Below, one piece after another: positions 9,011 through 19,237 of a stretch of 44,526 nucleotides of DNA. Numbering within the stretch: position 1 is the first letter of the stretch; each line of letters starts with the position of its first letter. The DNA comes from Arsenophonus fragariae. Lineage in GTDB: Bacteria > Pseudomonadota > Gammaproteobacteria > Enterobacterales > Enterobacteriaceae. A program made the position numbers and the translations under genes. The notes below the pieces were generated by a model, which was not told the origin of the DNA, searched no databases, and saw only the letters and a program-made list of their open reading frames with translations. The stretch covers positions 1 through 44,526 of the forward strand of contig JBDPYZ010000020.1 of the NCBI GenBank assembly GCA_047291315.1, read 5' to 3'.

Positions 9011-12000
9011 ATGCCGGCAAAATATTATTACCAACTACCCAAACAACAAGGTGATACTCGCCATTTGGGATGTCTAATTAGCGCGGCAGCCGCTGTCGAG
9101 TGTGCTGATATTGTCCAACGCCATCCGGGTCTTGTTGTTTTGATCACTCAAGATACACATAATGCCTTAAAATTACGTGATGAAATACAACAATTTTCTC
9201 AAAATTCAGTGACAATATTTTCGGATTGGGAAACACTACCTTATGATAATTTTTCACCACATCAAGAAATTATTTCAGAACGGTTAGCCAATCTTTATCG
9301 ACTGCCGACCTTGACAAAAGGTTTATTAATTCTTCCAGTTAATACATTAATGCAAAAAGTTTGCCCTGCTGATTTTCTAACCAGCAATGCACTGGTTATA
9401 CATAAGGGGGACAAGCTTTCACGTGAAAAATTGCGTAACAATCTTGATAAAGCGGGTTACCGACATGTTGAACAAGTACTCGAGCGTGTTGAATATGCTA
9501 CTCGTGGAGCGTTACTTGATCTCTTTCCAATGGGCAGCGACTATCCTTATCGGATTGACTTTTTTGATGATGAAATCGATAGCTTAAGAACCTTTGATGT
9601 TGATAGCCAACTTACTGTCAGCGAAGTTGCGCAGATAAATTTACTGCCCGCTCACGAATTCCCAACAGATGACAAAGCCATTGAATTGTTTCGTAGTCAA
9701 TGGCGAGAACATTTCGACGTACGGCGTAATCCTGAGCATATTTATCAACAAATTAGTAAAAGAGTACTGCCAGCAGGAATTGAATATTGGCAACCACTTT
9801 TTTTCAATCATCGATTATCCTCTTTATTTGACTACTTCCCAGCTAACACTTTGTTGATCACGCAAGATTTAGCAACGGCTGCTGATCGATTTTGGGCTGA
9901 CACTTATCAGCGCTATGAAAGCCGATGTGTTGACCCAATGCGCCCGCTATTACCGCCTGATACACTTTGGCTAAATAGTGAACAACTTAATCAAGACCTT
10001 AAAACATGGCCGCGTATCAAAATTTCAGTTGAACCAGTTGCCAAAAAAGCAGGCAATACTAACCTACCCTACTTAGCTTTACCCGATTTAAGTATCAGTC
10101 ATCAAAATAAAGCACCACTTGATAAACTGCATCAGTTCATCAAAAATTTTACTGGTCGGATTATTTTTTCAGCAGAAAGTGCCGGGCGGCGTGAAACAGT
10201 ACAAGATCTTTTAACACGCATAAAAATAAATCCCTCTTTTATTAAAACCCTTAATGAAGCCTATAAGCCAGGCTTTTATATTACCGTTGGTGCGGCTGAA
10301 CGGGGTTTTACTAATCAAGATCAACAAATTGCCCTTATCTGTGAAAGCGATATATTGGGTGAGCGGATTATTCAGCGAGATACTGAACAACGTAAAACCA
10401 TCAATACCGATATTTTGATCCGCAATCTAGCGGAGTTACGGCCCGGACAACCAGTTGTTCACCTTGAACATGGGGTTGGGCGCTATCAGGGCTTAACTAC
10501 CTTAGAAGCTGGCGGTATTCAAGCAGAGTACTTAATGCTGACATATGCAGGCAATGATAAACTTTATGTTCCTGTTTTGTCCCTAAATTTAATTAGTCGT
10601 TATAGTGGCGCTAGCGATGAAAGTGCACCACTACATAAATTAGGTGGTGATGTTTGGACTAAGGCAAAACAAAAAGCGTCCGAAAAAATTCGTGATATTG
10701 CAGCCGAGTTGTTAGATATTCATGCTCAACGTAGTATAAAGCCTGGTTTTGCTTTTAAACACGATAAAATGCAATATCAGCTTTTTTGTCAAGGTTTTCC
10801 CTTCGAAACAACAACCGATCAAGAACAGGCAATTAATTCCGTTTTAAGTGATATGTGCCAACCAATTGCAATGGATCGCTTAGTCTGTGGTGATGTCGGC
10901 TTTGGTAAAACCGAAGTAGCTATGCGAGCAGCTTTCATGGCAATAACCAATAATCAACAAGTTGCAGTGTTGGTGCCAACAACACTACTGGCACAACAAC
11001 ACTTCGATAATTTTCGCGACCGTTTTGCTGATTGGCCAGTACGTATTGAAATGCTGTCACGCTTTCGCAGTGCAAAAGAGCAGCAACAGATTATCAACAC
11101 AGCAGCTGAAGGAAAAGTGGATATCTTAATTGGTACCCATAAATTACTGAAAAATGATATCCGTTGGAAAGCACTTGGCTTATTAATTGTTGATGAAGAA
11201 CATCGTTTCGGTGTTCGCCACAAAGAGTTAATCAAATCAATGCGAGCTAATATTGATATTTTAACATTAACTGCAACACCTATTCCTCGAACCCTCAATA
11301 TGGCGGTGAGTGGAATGCGTGATCTGTCTATTATTGCCACTCCTCCTTCTCGTCGATTATCCGTTAAAACCTTTGTTCGTCAATATGATGACTCAACTGT
11401 GCGGGAAGCCATTTTGCGTGAAATATTACGTGGTGGACAAGTTTACTATCTATTTAATGATGTAAAATATATTGAGAAAACCAAAGAGCGTTTAGAATCG
11501 CTGGTACCTGAAGCGCGTTTTGTAATTGGTCATGGGCAAATGCGTGAAAGAGAGCTGGAGCGTGTGATGACCGATTTTCATCGTCTGCGTTTCAATGTAT
11601 TAATTTGTACCACCATTATTGAGACGGGAATCGATATTCCTAGCGCTAATACTATCATTATTGAACGTGCAGATCATTTTGGTTTAGCGCAATTACATCA
11701 ATTACGTGGCAGAGTTGGCCGCTCTTATCATCAAGCTTATGCTTATCTTTTAACACCACACCCAAAAACCCTGACAGTTGACGCACAAAAACGACTTAAA
11801 GCGATCGTAGCGCTAGAAGATCTTGGTTCCGGCTTTGGATTGGCTACTCATGATCTAGAAATTCGTGGTGCAGGAGAGTTACTTGGTGAAGAACAAAGCG
11901 GACAAATGACCACCATCGGATTTACACTTTATATGAAAGTGCTAGAAAATACCGTTGAGGCTTTAAAGCAAGGTAAGGAACCTTCTTTAGAAGAACTAAC

Positions 12001-12451
12001 CAGCCAACAGACTGAAATTGAGTTAAGAATGCCGGTACTGCTGCCGGATGACTATATCCCCGACGTAAATCTCAGATTATCCTTTTATAAAAGGATAGTC
12101 AGCGCCAAACATGAAAATGAGCTGGATGAGTTAAAAATCGAATTGATCGATCGCTTTGGTAAACTGCCCGATGCAGGCAAACAGTTACTACAATCTACTG
12201 CCATCAGAATGCATACGCAAGCATTGGGTATTAAACGAATAGAAGCTCACGAAAAAGGCGGATTTATTGAATTTAATGAACAAAATAGAGTAAACGCCAC
12301 TTTTCTTATCGCGTTACTGCAAAACTCACCTGATATTTATCGGCTAGATGGGCCTAATAAATTGAAATTTGTTAAATCATTAATCAATTATGCTGAAAGG
12401 CTCACTTTCGTTAAGCAATTAATAGCTGATTTTCAGTCACATCAAATATAA
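9011..12451 (+). CDS. mfd: Transcription-repair coupling factor Mfd
   Basis: Mfd removes RNA polymerase stalled at DNA lesions and recruits UvrA. The 1146-residue protein (ATG 9011) has the UvrB-homology part near the N-terminus (LPYDNFSPHQEIISERLANL), the RNA-polymerase-interacting domain (GQPVVHLEHGVGRYQGL), an SF2 helicase core with Walker A GDVGFGKTEVA, DEEH box VDEEHRFGVRHKE and motif VI QLRGRVGRSYHQAYAYLL, and a C-terminal TRCF domain (RMPVLLPDDYIPDVNLRLSF). The frame is open back to a GTG at 8957, but ATG 9011 begins MPAKYYYQLP, which lines up with the usual N-terminus; no clear Shine-Dalgarno precedes either. Confidence 0.97.
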   Translation: MPAKYYYQLPKQQGDTRHLGCLISAAAAVECADIVQRHPGLVVLITQDTHNALKLRDEIQQFSQNSVTIFSDWETLPYDNFSPHQEIISERLANLYRLPTLTKGLLILPVNTLMQKVCPADFLTSNALVIHKGDKLSREKLRNNLDKAGYRHVEQVLERVEYATRGALLDLFPMGSDYPYRIDFFDDEIDSLRTFDVDSQLTVSEVAQINLLPAHEFPTDDKAIELFRSQWREHFDVRRNPEHIYQQISKRVLPAGIEYWQPLFFNHRLSSLFDYFPANTLLITQDLATAADRFWADTYQRYESRCVDPMRPLLPPDTLWLNSEQLNQDLKTWPRIKISVEPVAKKAGNTNLPYLALPDLSISHQNKAPLDKLHQFIKNFTGRIIFSAESAGRRETVQDLLTRIKINPSFIKTLNEAYKPGFYITVGAAERGFTNQDQQIALICESDILGERIIQRDTEQRKTINTDILIRNLAELRPGQPVVHLEHGVGRYQGLTTLEAGGIQAEYLMLTYAGNDKLYVPVLSLNLISRYSGASDESAPLHKLGGDVWTKAKQKASEKIRDIAAELLDIHAQRSIKPGFAFKHDKMQYQLFCQGFPFETTTDQEQAINSVLSDMCQPIAMDRLVCGDVGFGKTEVAMRAAFMAITNNQQVAVLVPTTLLAQQHFDNFRDRFADWPVRIEMLSRFRSAKEQQQIINTAAEGKVDILIGTHKLLKNDIRWKALGLLIVDEEHRFGVRHKELIKSMRANIDILTLTATPIPRTLNMAVSGMRDLSIIATPPSRRLSVKTFVRQYDDSTVREAILREILRGGQVYYLFNDVKYIEKTKERLESLVPEARFVIGHGQMRERELERVMTDFHRLRFNVLICTTIIETGIDIPSANTIIIERADHFGLAQLHQLRGRVGRSYHQAYAYLLTPHPKTLTVDAQKRLKAIVALEDLGSGFGLATHDLEIRGAGELLGEEQSGQMTTIGFTLYMKVLENTVEALKQGKEPSLEELTSQQTEIELRMPVLLPDDYIPDVNLRLSFYKRIVSAKHENELDELKIELIDRFGKLPDAGKQLLQSTAIRMHTQALGIKRIEAHEKGGFIEFNEQNRVNATFLIALLQNSPDIYRLDGPNKLKFVKSLINYAERLTFVKQLIADFQSHQI

Positions 12452-12458
12452 ATTAATT

Positions 12459-12494
12459 CATCGCTTCTTATTTTATTCAAAATAAAAAGCGATG
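12459..12494. terminator. Hairpin between convergent mfd and ndh
   Basis: Two 16-base arms (12459-12474 and 12479-12494) pair with one mismatch around an ATTC loop. The A- and T-rich halves of the arms would supply a U-tract in both directions. The hairpin lies eight bases past the mfd stop and 42 bases from the ndh stop, as expected for a bidirectional terminator. Confidence 0.55.
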
Positions 12495-12536
12495 GTTAAT
12501 ATCAAATCTGCTGCTATTAATGGTGATAGACGTAAA

Positions 12537-13841
12537 TTAGTGTAATTTTAATCTAGGTCGAATGATACGATTGATACTACCCACTAACATCATCAATCCG
12601 GTTTTAATATAACCGTGTAATGCTATCTGATGCATTCGATAAAGTGAAATATAGACTATACGAGCGATTTTCCCTTCAACCATCATATCACCGCACGCTA
12701 AATTTCCCATCAGGCTGCCAACCGCACTAAAACGAGACAATGAGACTAAAGAACCATGATCTTTATAGACATACTCTTTCAACTCTTTATATTCGAGTAA
12801 TGCGAGAATATTTTTATAACATAAAGTGGCCATTTGATGCGCAGCTTGTGCTCGTGGAGGCACAAATCCACCCTTTTTTTTAGGACAAGAGGCACAATCA
12901 CCAATCGCAAAAATAGAATTATCTTGTGTCGTTTGTAGTGTTGGTTTAACAACTAATTGATTAATTCGGTTGGTTTCTAAACCCCCAATTTGTTGCATAA
13001 AATCAGGAGCTTTAATACCGGCCGCCCAAACCATAAGATCGGCGTTAATCTTTTCTCCCGATTTTGTGTTAAGGCCATCAGCATCCGCACTGGTTACCAT
13101 CGTCTGTGGTAAAACACGAATACCCAATTTGGTTAATTCATGATGCACGACTGTAGAGATCCGTATAGGCAAACCCGGCAAGATGCGTTCACCAGCCTCA
13201 ACAAGGGTTACATTAAGTGCTTCCTTATCCAACCCTTCAAAACCATAACTAGTTAATTGCTCGATAGCATTACAGAGTTCAGCAGATAGTTCTACCCCGG
13301 TTGCCCCACCACCAACAATTGCGATATTAATCTTATCATCCGGCTTATGTCGCACCGAATAACTGAGAAATAAATTTAACATTTCGTCACGAAAACGATG
13401 GGCTTGCTGAGGGTTATCTAAGAAAATACAATGTTCTTTTACACCGGCGGTACCAAAATCATTAGACACACTTCCTAACGACATAACTAAAATATCAAAA
13501 TTTAACTGTCGTTCAGGAACTAATAATTGTCCTTCCTTATCATGTATCGCTACTAACGTAATGGTTTTATTTTCACGATTAATATCTGTCAAACGACCTA
13601 ATTGAAAATGAAAACAGTGATTACGGGCATGAGCCAAATAACTCAGAGCATCAACACCATCATCTAAAGAGCCAACCGCGACTTCATGTAGTAGAGGTTT
13701 CCATAAATGGCTTTGATTGTGATCAACTAATATAATTTCAGCTCTATTCTTGCGCCCTAATTTATGCCCTAATTTAGTTACAAGTTCTAATCCTCCTGCC
13801 CCACCACCGACAACGATAATCTTGGTTTTTGGCGTCATCAT
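12537..13841 (-). CDS. ndh: NADH dehydrogenase II (non-proton-pumping)
   Basis: Ndh oxidises NADH and passes electrons to quinone without pumping protons; it is a peripheral protein on the cytoplasmic face of the inner membrane. At 434 residues it has the same length as the E. coli enzyme. It shows the N-terminal FAD-binding Rossmann motif (VVGGGAGGLELVTKLG), the second, NADH-binding motif (IAIVGGGATGVELSAELCNA), the FAD-binding IFAIGDCASC, and the amphipathic C-terminal part around YRMHQIALHGYIKTGL thought to contact the membrane. It stands alone, convergent with mfd. The ycfP remnant that normally follows ndh lies about 4 kb further on. Confidence 0.97.
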   Translation of the reverse strand: MMTPKTKIIVVGGGAGGLELVTKLGHKLGRKNRAEIILVDHNQSHLWKPLLHEVAVGSLDDGVDALSYLAHARNHCFHFQLGRLTDINRENKTITLVAIHDKEGQLLVPERQLNFDILVMSLGSVSNDFGTAGVKEHCIFLDNPQQAHRFRDEMLNLFLSYSVRHKPDDKINIAIVGGGATGVELSAELCNAIEQLTSYGFEGLDKEALNVTLVEAGERILPGLPIRISTVVHHELTKLGIRVLPQTMVTSADADGLNTKSGEKINADLMVWAAGIKAPDFMQQIGGLETNRINQLVVKPTLQTTQDNSIFAIGDCASCPKKKGGFVPPRAQAAHQMATLCYKNILALLEYKELKEYVYKDHGSLVSLSRFSAVGSLMGNLACGDMMVEGKIARIVYISLYRMHQIALHGYIKTGLMMLVGSINRIIRPRLKLH

Positions 13842-14101
13842 AACTACCTTATCCTAAAATGATTTTTTGTTATTTAAATAAATTTAATAACTAGCTTTAA
13901 ATAGAATAATTTTTCAAAAAAAGTTTAATTTACCTACAGAATATCATAGATGATTATTTGCTCATACCTAAATTAACTAAAATCAATTTAGCTGGTTGTT
14001 TTTACAACCTTACTATTAATAAAAATAAGTGAAAAAAAATAGTTCGATTGTTGATAATCACTAAAACTCAATATCTAATTTCTATTTATTATTAATGGTC
14101 T
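13842..14101. other. AT-rich region upstream of ndh
   Basis: These 260 bases are very AT-rich and hold no plausible open frame. The ndh promoter must lie in the part nearest 13842 (minus strand). I could not find a convincing FNR-type palindrome. Confidence 0.3.
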
Positions 14102-14184
14102 TTAACTAGTTGTTGCAACACTAAAATTTACATCTACATTAAAGGTAGACAGATAAGTAATTAAATCAATAATATCACTTTCCA

Positions 14185-14262
14185 CTTTATAGTTAAACAC
14201 AGCAATTAAATCAATTAAACCATCTTTATAGTTAAACACAGCAATTAAATCAATTAAACCAT
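14185..14262 (-). repeat. 39-base perfect tandem duplication
   Basis: Two identical 39-base copies (14185-14223 and 14224-14262) lie in the C-terminal part of the toxin remnant. On the minus strand each encodes DGLIDLIAVFNYK, so the duplication adds exactly 13 residues and keeps the frame. Perfect identity in a decaying gene suggests it is recent. Confidence 0.9.
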
Positions 14263-14760
14263 CAATTTGTTCATTATCAAAGGATTGACTATGCCCAATT
14301 CCGCTTTTAACAGCAACATTTTACTTGTCATAAACTGCAATAAATAAACTAGATAAAGCATCAGCAGATCGAAATAAAACACCACCATTTTTACTCATAA
14401 CCTGATAGTTATAAATATTTTTATCTTGCAAAATAATGGTATCCTTACCACCATTATTAATAATTTTAACATGACCATTAAGAAACTGATTAATGAAAAC
14501 AATATTGTTGCCTTTTCTCACTGCTAAAGTGACACTTCCACCGGTAGTGATGAGAATATCATCGCCATCAAGCAGAATATTGTTACCCGCCTTAACTGTA
14601 TGATATCATTATCTTTTCCGCCTTTTATAATATGCCCTCTTCCACTAACATCAGTGACAATATCATTGCCATCATTAGCATCAAGTATTTATCATTCATG
14701 CGATAATCTGGCGGCAGTACAATAACATAATCCTCTGATGTTGCCATTTGAACAGGCTCC

Positions 14761-14780
14761 AATGCCACAAAATGCCACAA
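14761..14780 (-). repeat. 10-base tandem duplication that shifts the frame
   Basis: AATGCCACAA occurs twice in tandem. Removing one copy restores the minus-strand frame, so that NSIVA runs straight into LEPVQMATSEDYVIVLPPDY. The duplication is therefore one of the inactivating changes in the toxin gene. Confidence 0.85.
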
Positions 14781-17244
14781 TACTGTTTCCCTGTTCAGAC
14801 AAAATTATTTGAAAATTTTGCTGATTTTTCTCTTTAATTAAAATATTGACGCTTGCTGCTTGCTAATTGTTGTCAATTTAAAAATTTTATTCTGACTATA
14901 TCATTTTTTTATCTTTATGTACCAATTCATTATTCTCAAAGAAAAAATCATAGCCACTATATTCAACTAAATAAATAATTATTCTGTCATTGTCAGTATA
15001 ATCTTCATTTATTTTAGCATAATCAAAAGTAATATAAATAACAACTAAGTTAGCAATAGACATATTATCGATATGATAATGATCAACTCCTTTTGTCATA
15101 TGAAAATAGCTATCACTTTTTATATTATAAAAATAATTATCATTCCGATCGCCTGAAAATACCATTTCTGTAGCAGCTAATGCCTTTTTCATGGGTCTAA
15201 TATTGTTTGGTAAACGATGTAATGACTTATATGTTTCAATGCTATTTTCAGCCAGATCAATGACAACAAAATAGAGTCTCACTAGCGGAGCATAGCGCTC
15301 GACATTTCTAACATACATAGCTTCTGTCATCCGCTCGTGGATCTGTCCATTGAGGGCATATATGGTGTCAGTATGAAGCCATCCTGGGCACATAAATGAT
15401 ATTGATGGGTTAAAAGCGTTTACCGTTATCATGATAACAGTAAGCATTTTTTAATTTAACGGTAATAAAACTGCTAGCGATTTCATTCAATTCAGTCGGC
15501 ACAGATAGCGTAATATATATAATAAAATATCATTTTCTAATACTTCAAACGATCTGATATCATTTAAATGATATTCAAGTTCTACAATACTTTCACTATT
15601 ATCCGTCGCTTTATCAATTTTAATCTTACTATTATAATCATAGCATTGATTAAATCTGAATCGATTATTTTGTTTATTTGGAATAATAAAAATTTGCAGT
15701 TGCGGATACTCATTAGTATAAAAGGGATAGTCAGGGAAAGTTTTTATATCCTCTGCCCAATTATAACGTTGAATAACATACCGATCAACACCAGTTCTGC
15801 CATTAGCAAAATTAAAATTTACTCCTGTTAAATAATTTGTTAAGTTATTATAAAAATATGCCGGTCGATTTTTTTGGAAATGAATAAATGGCTTTTTTTC
15901 ATTAATATCAAACTGATATTTATTTAATCTTTGATGATTACATAATCTTTTAATCAAGTCATCAAATTCTCGATTTAATATCAGTATTTCATTCGTTGCA
16001 ACCGAAGAAATAAAAATATAAATTTTTATCTTAGCTATTTCTACTTTATATCGGTTCGGATCCTGCTGAATTATTTTTTACTTCTACCTTAGTAAATTTT
16101 CTGCTGCTATTTTCTATAACATCCTCTATCTGTTGTTTCCATAGGTTAAAAGAAAGTGTAGTAATATTTAAATCATTTTTTAAACTTTCAAGATATATTG
16201 AAAAAGATTATCTTTATTATTAATCAAATAAATAACATAAAGTGGGTCTTCTGCTAATTCTACTTCTATAAGAAAAATACTTAAATTAAAATTATGTGAT
16301 TTTAAGATTTCTTTAAAGAAATCTTTTTTTTGTTGTTCCCGATAAACTTTAATTGAAGTCTCAGCTTGTTGTTTTAATAATTTATTCCTGACTGAATATT
16401 AAGGGAGTAAACCCGGTATAGTGCTAAAAGTGACTTGTAACGTTTCATTAGTAGTTAATGTCACTTTTTCCTTAATACGCCCAACGGGCCGATAGAAATT
16501 ATAAAAAATGCAGTTAACATCAAACCTGTACTAACACTGCCATACCAATAGGCCCGACAGAAAATGAACCAGAAAAAATTGCGAGGATACTAAAAATACT
16601 GATGCCGGCATTAAGTATGCGATACACTACCATTAATAATCAAATCCTGCTGAAGCAAGTGTGATACCAGCAGCAGTTACTCGATGCAAACTGTTTCTCG
16701 CGTTCTATTAGCAACGTTAGATAATAAAGGTAGCATATAGCCTAAGCACTAAAATTTGTTATGCCCGCTACCCTGGCCACAATCAAATTATTCTCCAGTA
16801 TACTACGTTCATGATCAGCTAAATTAACATTATTAAGCTGCATAATAGTAGATTGGGTTGCGAAAATTAATTGTATAATACTAACTAGCTGCATTGGATG
16901 AGAAAGCTTATTCATTAATACAGCATACCTAGGAAAATGAAATAATCCTTGTTGTAGTTTTTGGAATAAATTTCTAGCCGCAAATATCTGGTTAGTATAA
17001 TTATCAATATCAGCTAAATGCTGCATAATAACTGCTAAATCATTTAAATATCACTATTTATTAATAGCTGTTGATAATTTTTAGTAAAATTAAGTTTTTG
17101 TTTTAAGATTTTTATAAAATTAATATTATCTTTAGTTACTAAGATAATCATTCAACTTAACAAGATAAAATTTTATTTTGCCAATCAGTGACATTTCTAA
17201 CTAAAAATGCTGTTGATTTCTTATTTTAAATATATACAACTGAT

Positions 17245-17300
17245 TATTGTAGTATTGTAGTATTGTAGTATTGTAGTATTGTAGTATTGTAGTATTGTAA
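17245..17300 (-). repeat. Octanucleotide tandem repeat, seven units
   Basis: TATTGTAG is repeated six times perfectly, with a seventh unit TATTGTAA. On the minus strand the repeat has no stop in any frame and reads as the cycle LQYYNTTI. Because 8 is not a multiple of 3, each gain or loss of a unit changes the downstream frame. It lies inside the toxin remnant. Confidence 0.95.
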
Positions 17301-17769
17301 GAATAATACCTATTTCACCAATTTTAACGAAAACTTGTTCTTCGAATTGATTCTCTTTAATTGGTAATTGTTCAATTAATTTTGATAATTTAATATTGCA
17401 TTATGTTCTATTTCATATAATTTAATTTGATAATTATTTTGCGTATCTTTTTTAATACCTAACATCTCATAACGATGATATTTTTGATTATCAATAATAA
17501 TTTCATCGTCAAAATACATCAGTAAAAAATATAATAATATTTCATAGTAATTTTCTTTTGGTATAGACTCTAACCTTATCTCTCCAATTTTATGATCAAA
17601 TATTATGTAATAATAATCATTTATTTTTTTTGAACTAAAATAGTAAAAATATGGTCATCAATGACTAATTGATAGCTACCCGTAAATAGTTCTGCCAATT
17701 TATTAGTACTTTTTTCATTCAAAATTATAGGATAATAAGGTTTTAAAATATTGATACTCCTTTGACTAT

Positions 17770-18199
17770 CAATAATCTCATCATGGCGATGATAATATTA
17801 ACATACATTGATTTTATTCTTTTGCCTAAAATTATCTACACATTTAGTCATAATATATAAATACTCCTCTGGCCTGGTAATTTTTCCTATCATATTTTCG
17901 TAAGGAAATAGATTGGGGTTGATCATCAATTGTTTTATATTACATAAAATCCTATACGCTCAGTCCAAACCCCACCTAAGCCAACACCACAAATTAAAAT
18001 TAGCTCCTGATTAATGCCTTGAATATTTTTATCGACTTCTTTTAGTAAGTGTTGCATATCATATCGTGGATATAGTGTGTGTAACTGACAAGACGCACAT
18101 TCGGATCAATAAATTGTATAATTGCATTATTTTTTCGTAGCTACCAGGACTGTTTGCATCAAAACCATGTAAATAAATGATCGTATCTGTCTCTGCCAT
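17770..18199 (-). pseudogene. ycfP: YcfP (UPF0227 alpha/beta-hydrolase-fold protein), broken and 3'-truncated
   Basis: From ATG 18199 (MAETD) the minus strand reads TIIYLHGFDANSPGSYEKIM, then in other frames LLKEVDKNI, LICGVGLGG (the GxGxGG nucleophile-elbow position), NPNLFPYENMIGKITRPEEY, and RHDEIIDSQRS. YcfP has an esterase-like fold of unknown role. The match weakens after SQRS, about 30 residues before the usual end, and the sequence runs into the toxin remnant. Its position between ndh and nagZ is the conserved one. Confidence 0.8.
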
Positions 18200-18254
18200 T
18201 TTTCACACAAGAAAGTTAATGCCAAATTTTCGCTGCCTGCCCGCGTGGTGTTTT

Positions 18255-19188
18255 TTACAATTCAGCTAAAGAGTATTGATGTGCATGATGATAAAGATCT
18301 ACCGTTTGGTTATATTTTTTGTTTGGCAAACTATCTAATACATTTATTGCACCAATACGATTATTGCAGATAAGTAATATATCACAGACAGCATTAAGCT
18401 CTGCCTGTGCGCAATCGGGATATCCTCCCATCACCGCCGCTCCCGCCTGGAAAGATCCATCAGAAAAAATTATCCCGTAAATCCTAGCTGTTGGCGCAAG
18501 ACTGATTTTAACCAATAAGTCGAAGCACTCGCTGACCTCTCGTCAATTTTAGTATGATGATATGAGCCGGCATAATAGCATCAAGTAAACGCCGTTGGAT
18601 CAAATAACTAAAGATTTTCATATCATGTGAAGTAATCAGGATGAGTGCTCAATCATTAGTTGGTGTTTCTATTATGTGAATCACTACTAACCATTCCATG
18701 ATCAAGGAAGTGCTTACCTATTGTTTTCATTCCCGCAGCATGCATACCTTTAATAAAAGACTAAGCCACCATAATAGCGATATCAAGTTCTTGATGAAAA
18801 GAACGATCACCAATCGAAATACAATTATATCCAATATCAAGCACTGTGATATCAATGTCCATAGCAATAATTTCTGCTGCATCAACCAGCCAGCTTCTGC
18901 CGCTAATTTAGCCGCTGTATATTGATCGTTAAGGACAGCAAAGGATTGCCGGTAGAGCGCGATAAATCCTTGCCACAATCTTTGCACACGACCACCTTCT
19001 TGATCGACTGCAATAATTAAACAGCTATGTGCTGCACGGCAAATTTGGCAGACAAGCTCTCTCAGTTGCTCAGGATCATGATAATTGCGGGTAAAAAGAA
19101 TAATACCACCAACCAGCGGGTGCTTTAGAATTTCACGATCTTCAGCCTCTAATTCAAATCCCTTTAGATCTAATATAATTGGTCCCAT
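18255..19188 (-). pseudogene. nagZ: Beta-N-acetylhexosaminidase NagZ, broken
   Basis: NagZ trims GlcNAc from anhydro-muropeptides during cell-wall recycling. From ATG 19188 an open piece carries GPIILDLKGFELEAEDREIL, HPLVGGIILFTRNYHDPEQL and AVDQEGGRVQRLWQGF. Later frames hold the catalytic-loop region GMKTIGKHFLDHGMVSSDSH (family KHFPGHG), and an 86-residue piece ends the protein with GIIFSDGSFQAGAAVMGGYP and LICNNRIGAINVLDSLPN. The length is close to normal, but the gene needs several frame changes. In the last piece the family SDDLSMEGA is SDGSFQAGA. Confidence 0.9.
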
Positions 19189-19237
19189 AAATTACCTTGT
19201 TGCTCTATTTTTTCTCATAAATATTTATCCAATATAG

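Larger units (their letters stand above)
14102..17775 (-). pseudogene. Large exotoxin remnant: TcdA/TcdB-like pore-forming part plus RTX-like C-terminus
   Basis: A long minus-strand gene can be followed through at least ten frame pieces. From the truncated N-terminal side these are: an acidic, Tyr/Asn/Ile-rich part (DDEIIIDNQKYHRYEMLG), a segment like the TcdA/TcdB pore-forming domain (FPRYAVLMNKLSHPMQLVSI, then NNLIVARVAGITNFSA, then MLPLLSNVANRTRE), hydrophobic stretches (GISIFSILAIFSGSFSVGPI), a long beta-rich part with two open pieces of 156 and 183 residues, and a C-terminus with degenerate GGxxND-type repeats (DANDGNDIVTDVSG, KGGKDNDII, NNGGKDTIIL) and an RTX-like end QIDGLIDLIAVFNYK. 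The true N-terminus is missing. Family calls are from memory and moderate in certainty. Confidence 0.6.

Noticed and set aside
10954..11340. 128-residue open frame opposite mfd
   Set aside because: It lies entirely within the helicase core of mfd and looks like a coding-strand shadow.
17245..17300. CRISPR-like array
   Set aside because: The repeat is a direct tandem of 8 bases with no spacers.
13000..19200. Toxin immunity or secretion genes near the toxin remnant
   Set aside because: No acyltransferase, type I secretion or immunity-like gene is visible; all surrounding genes are housekeeping.
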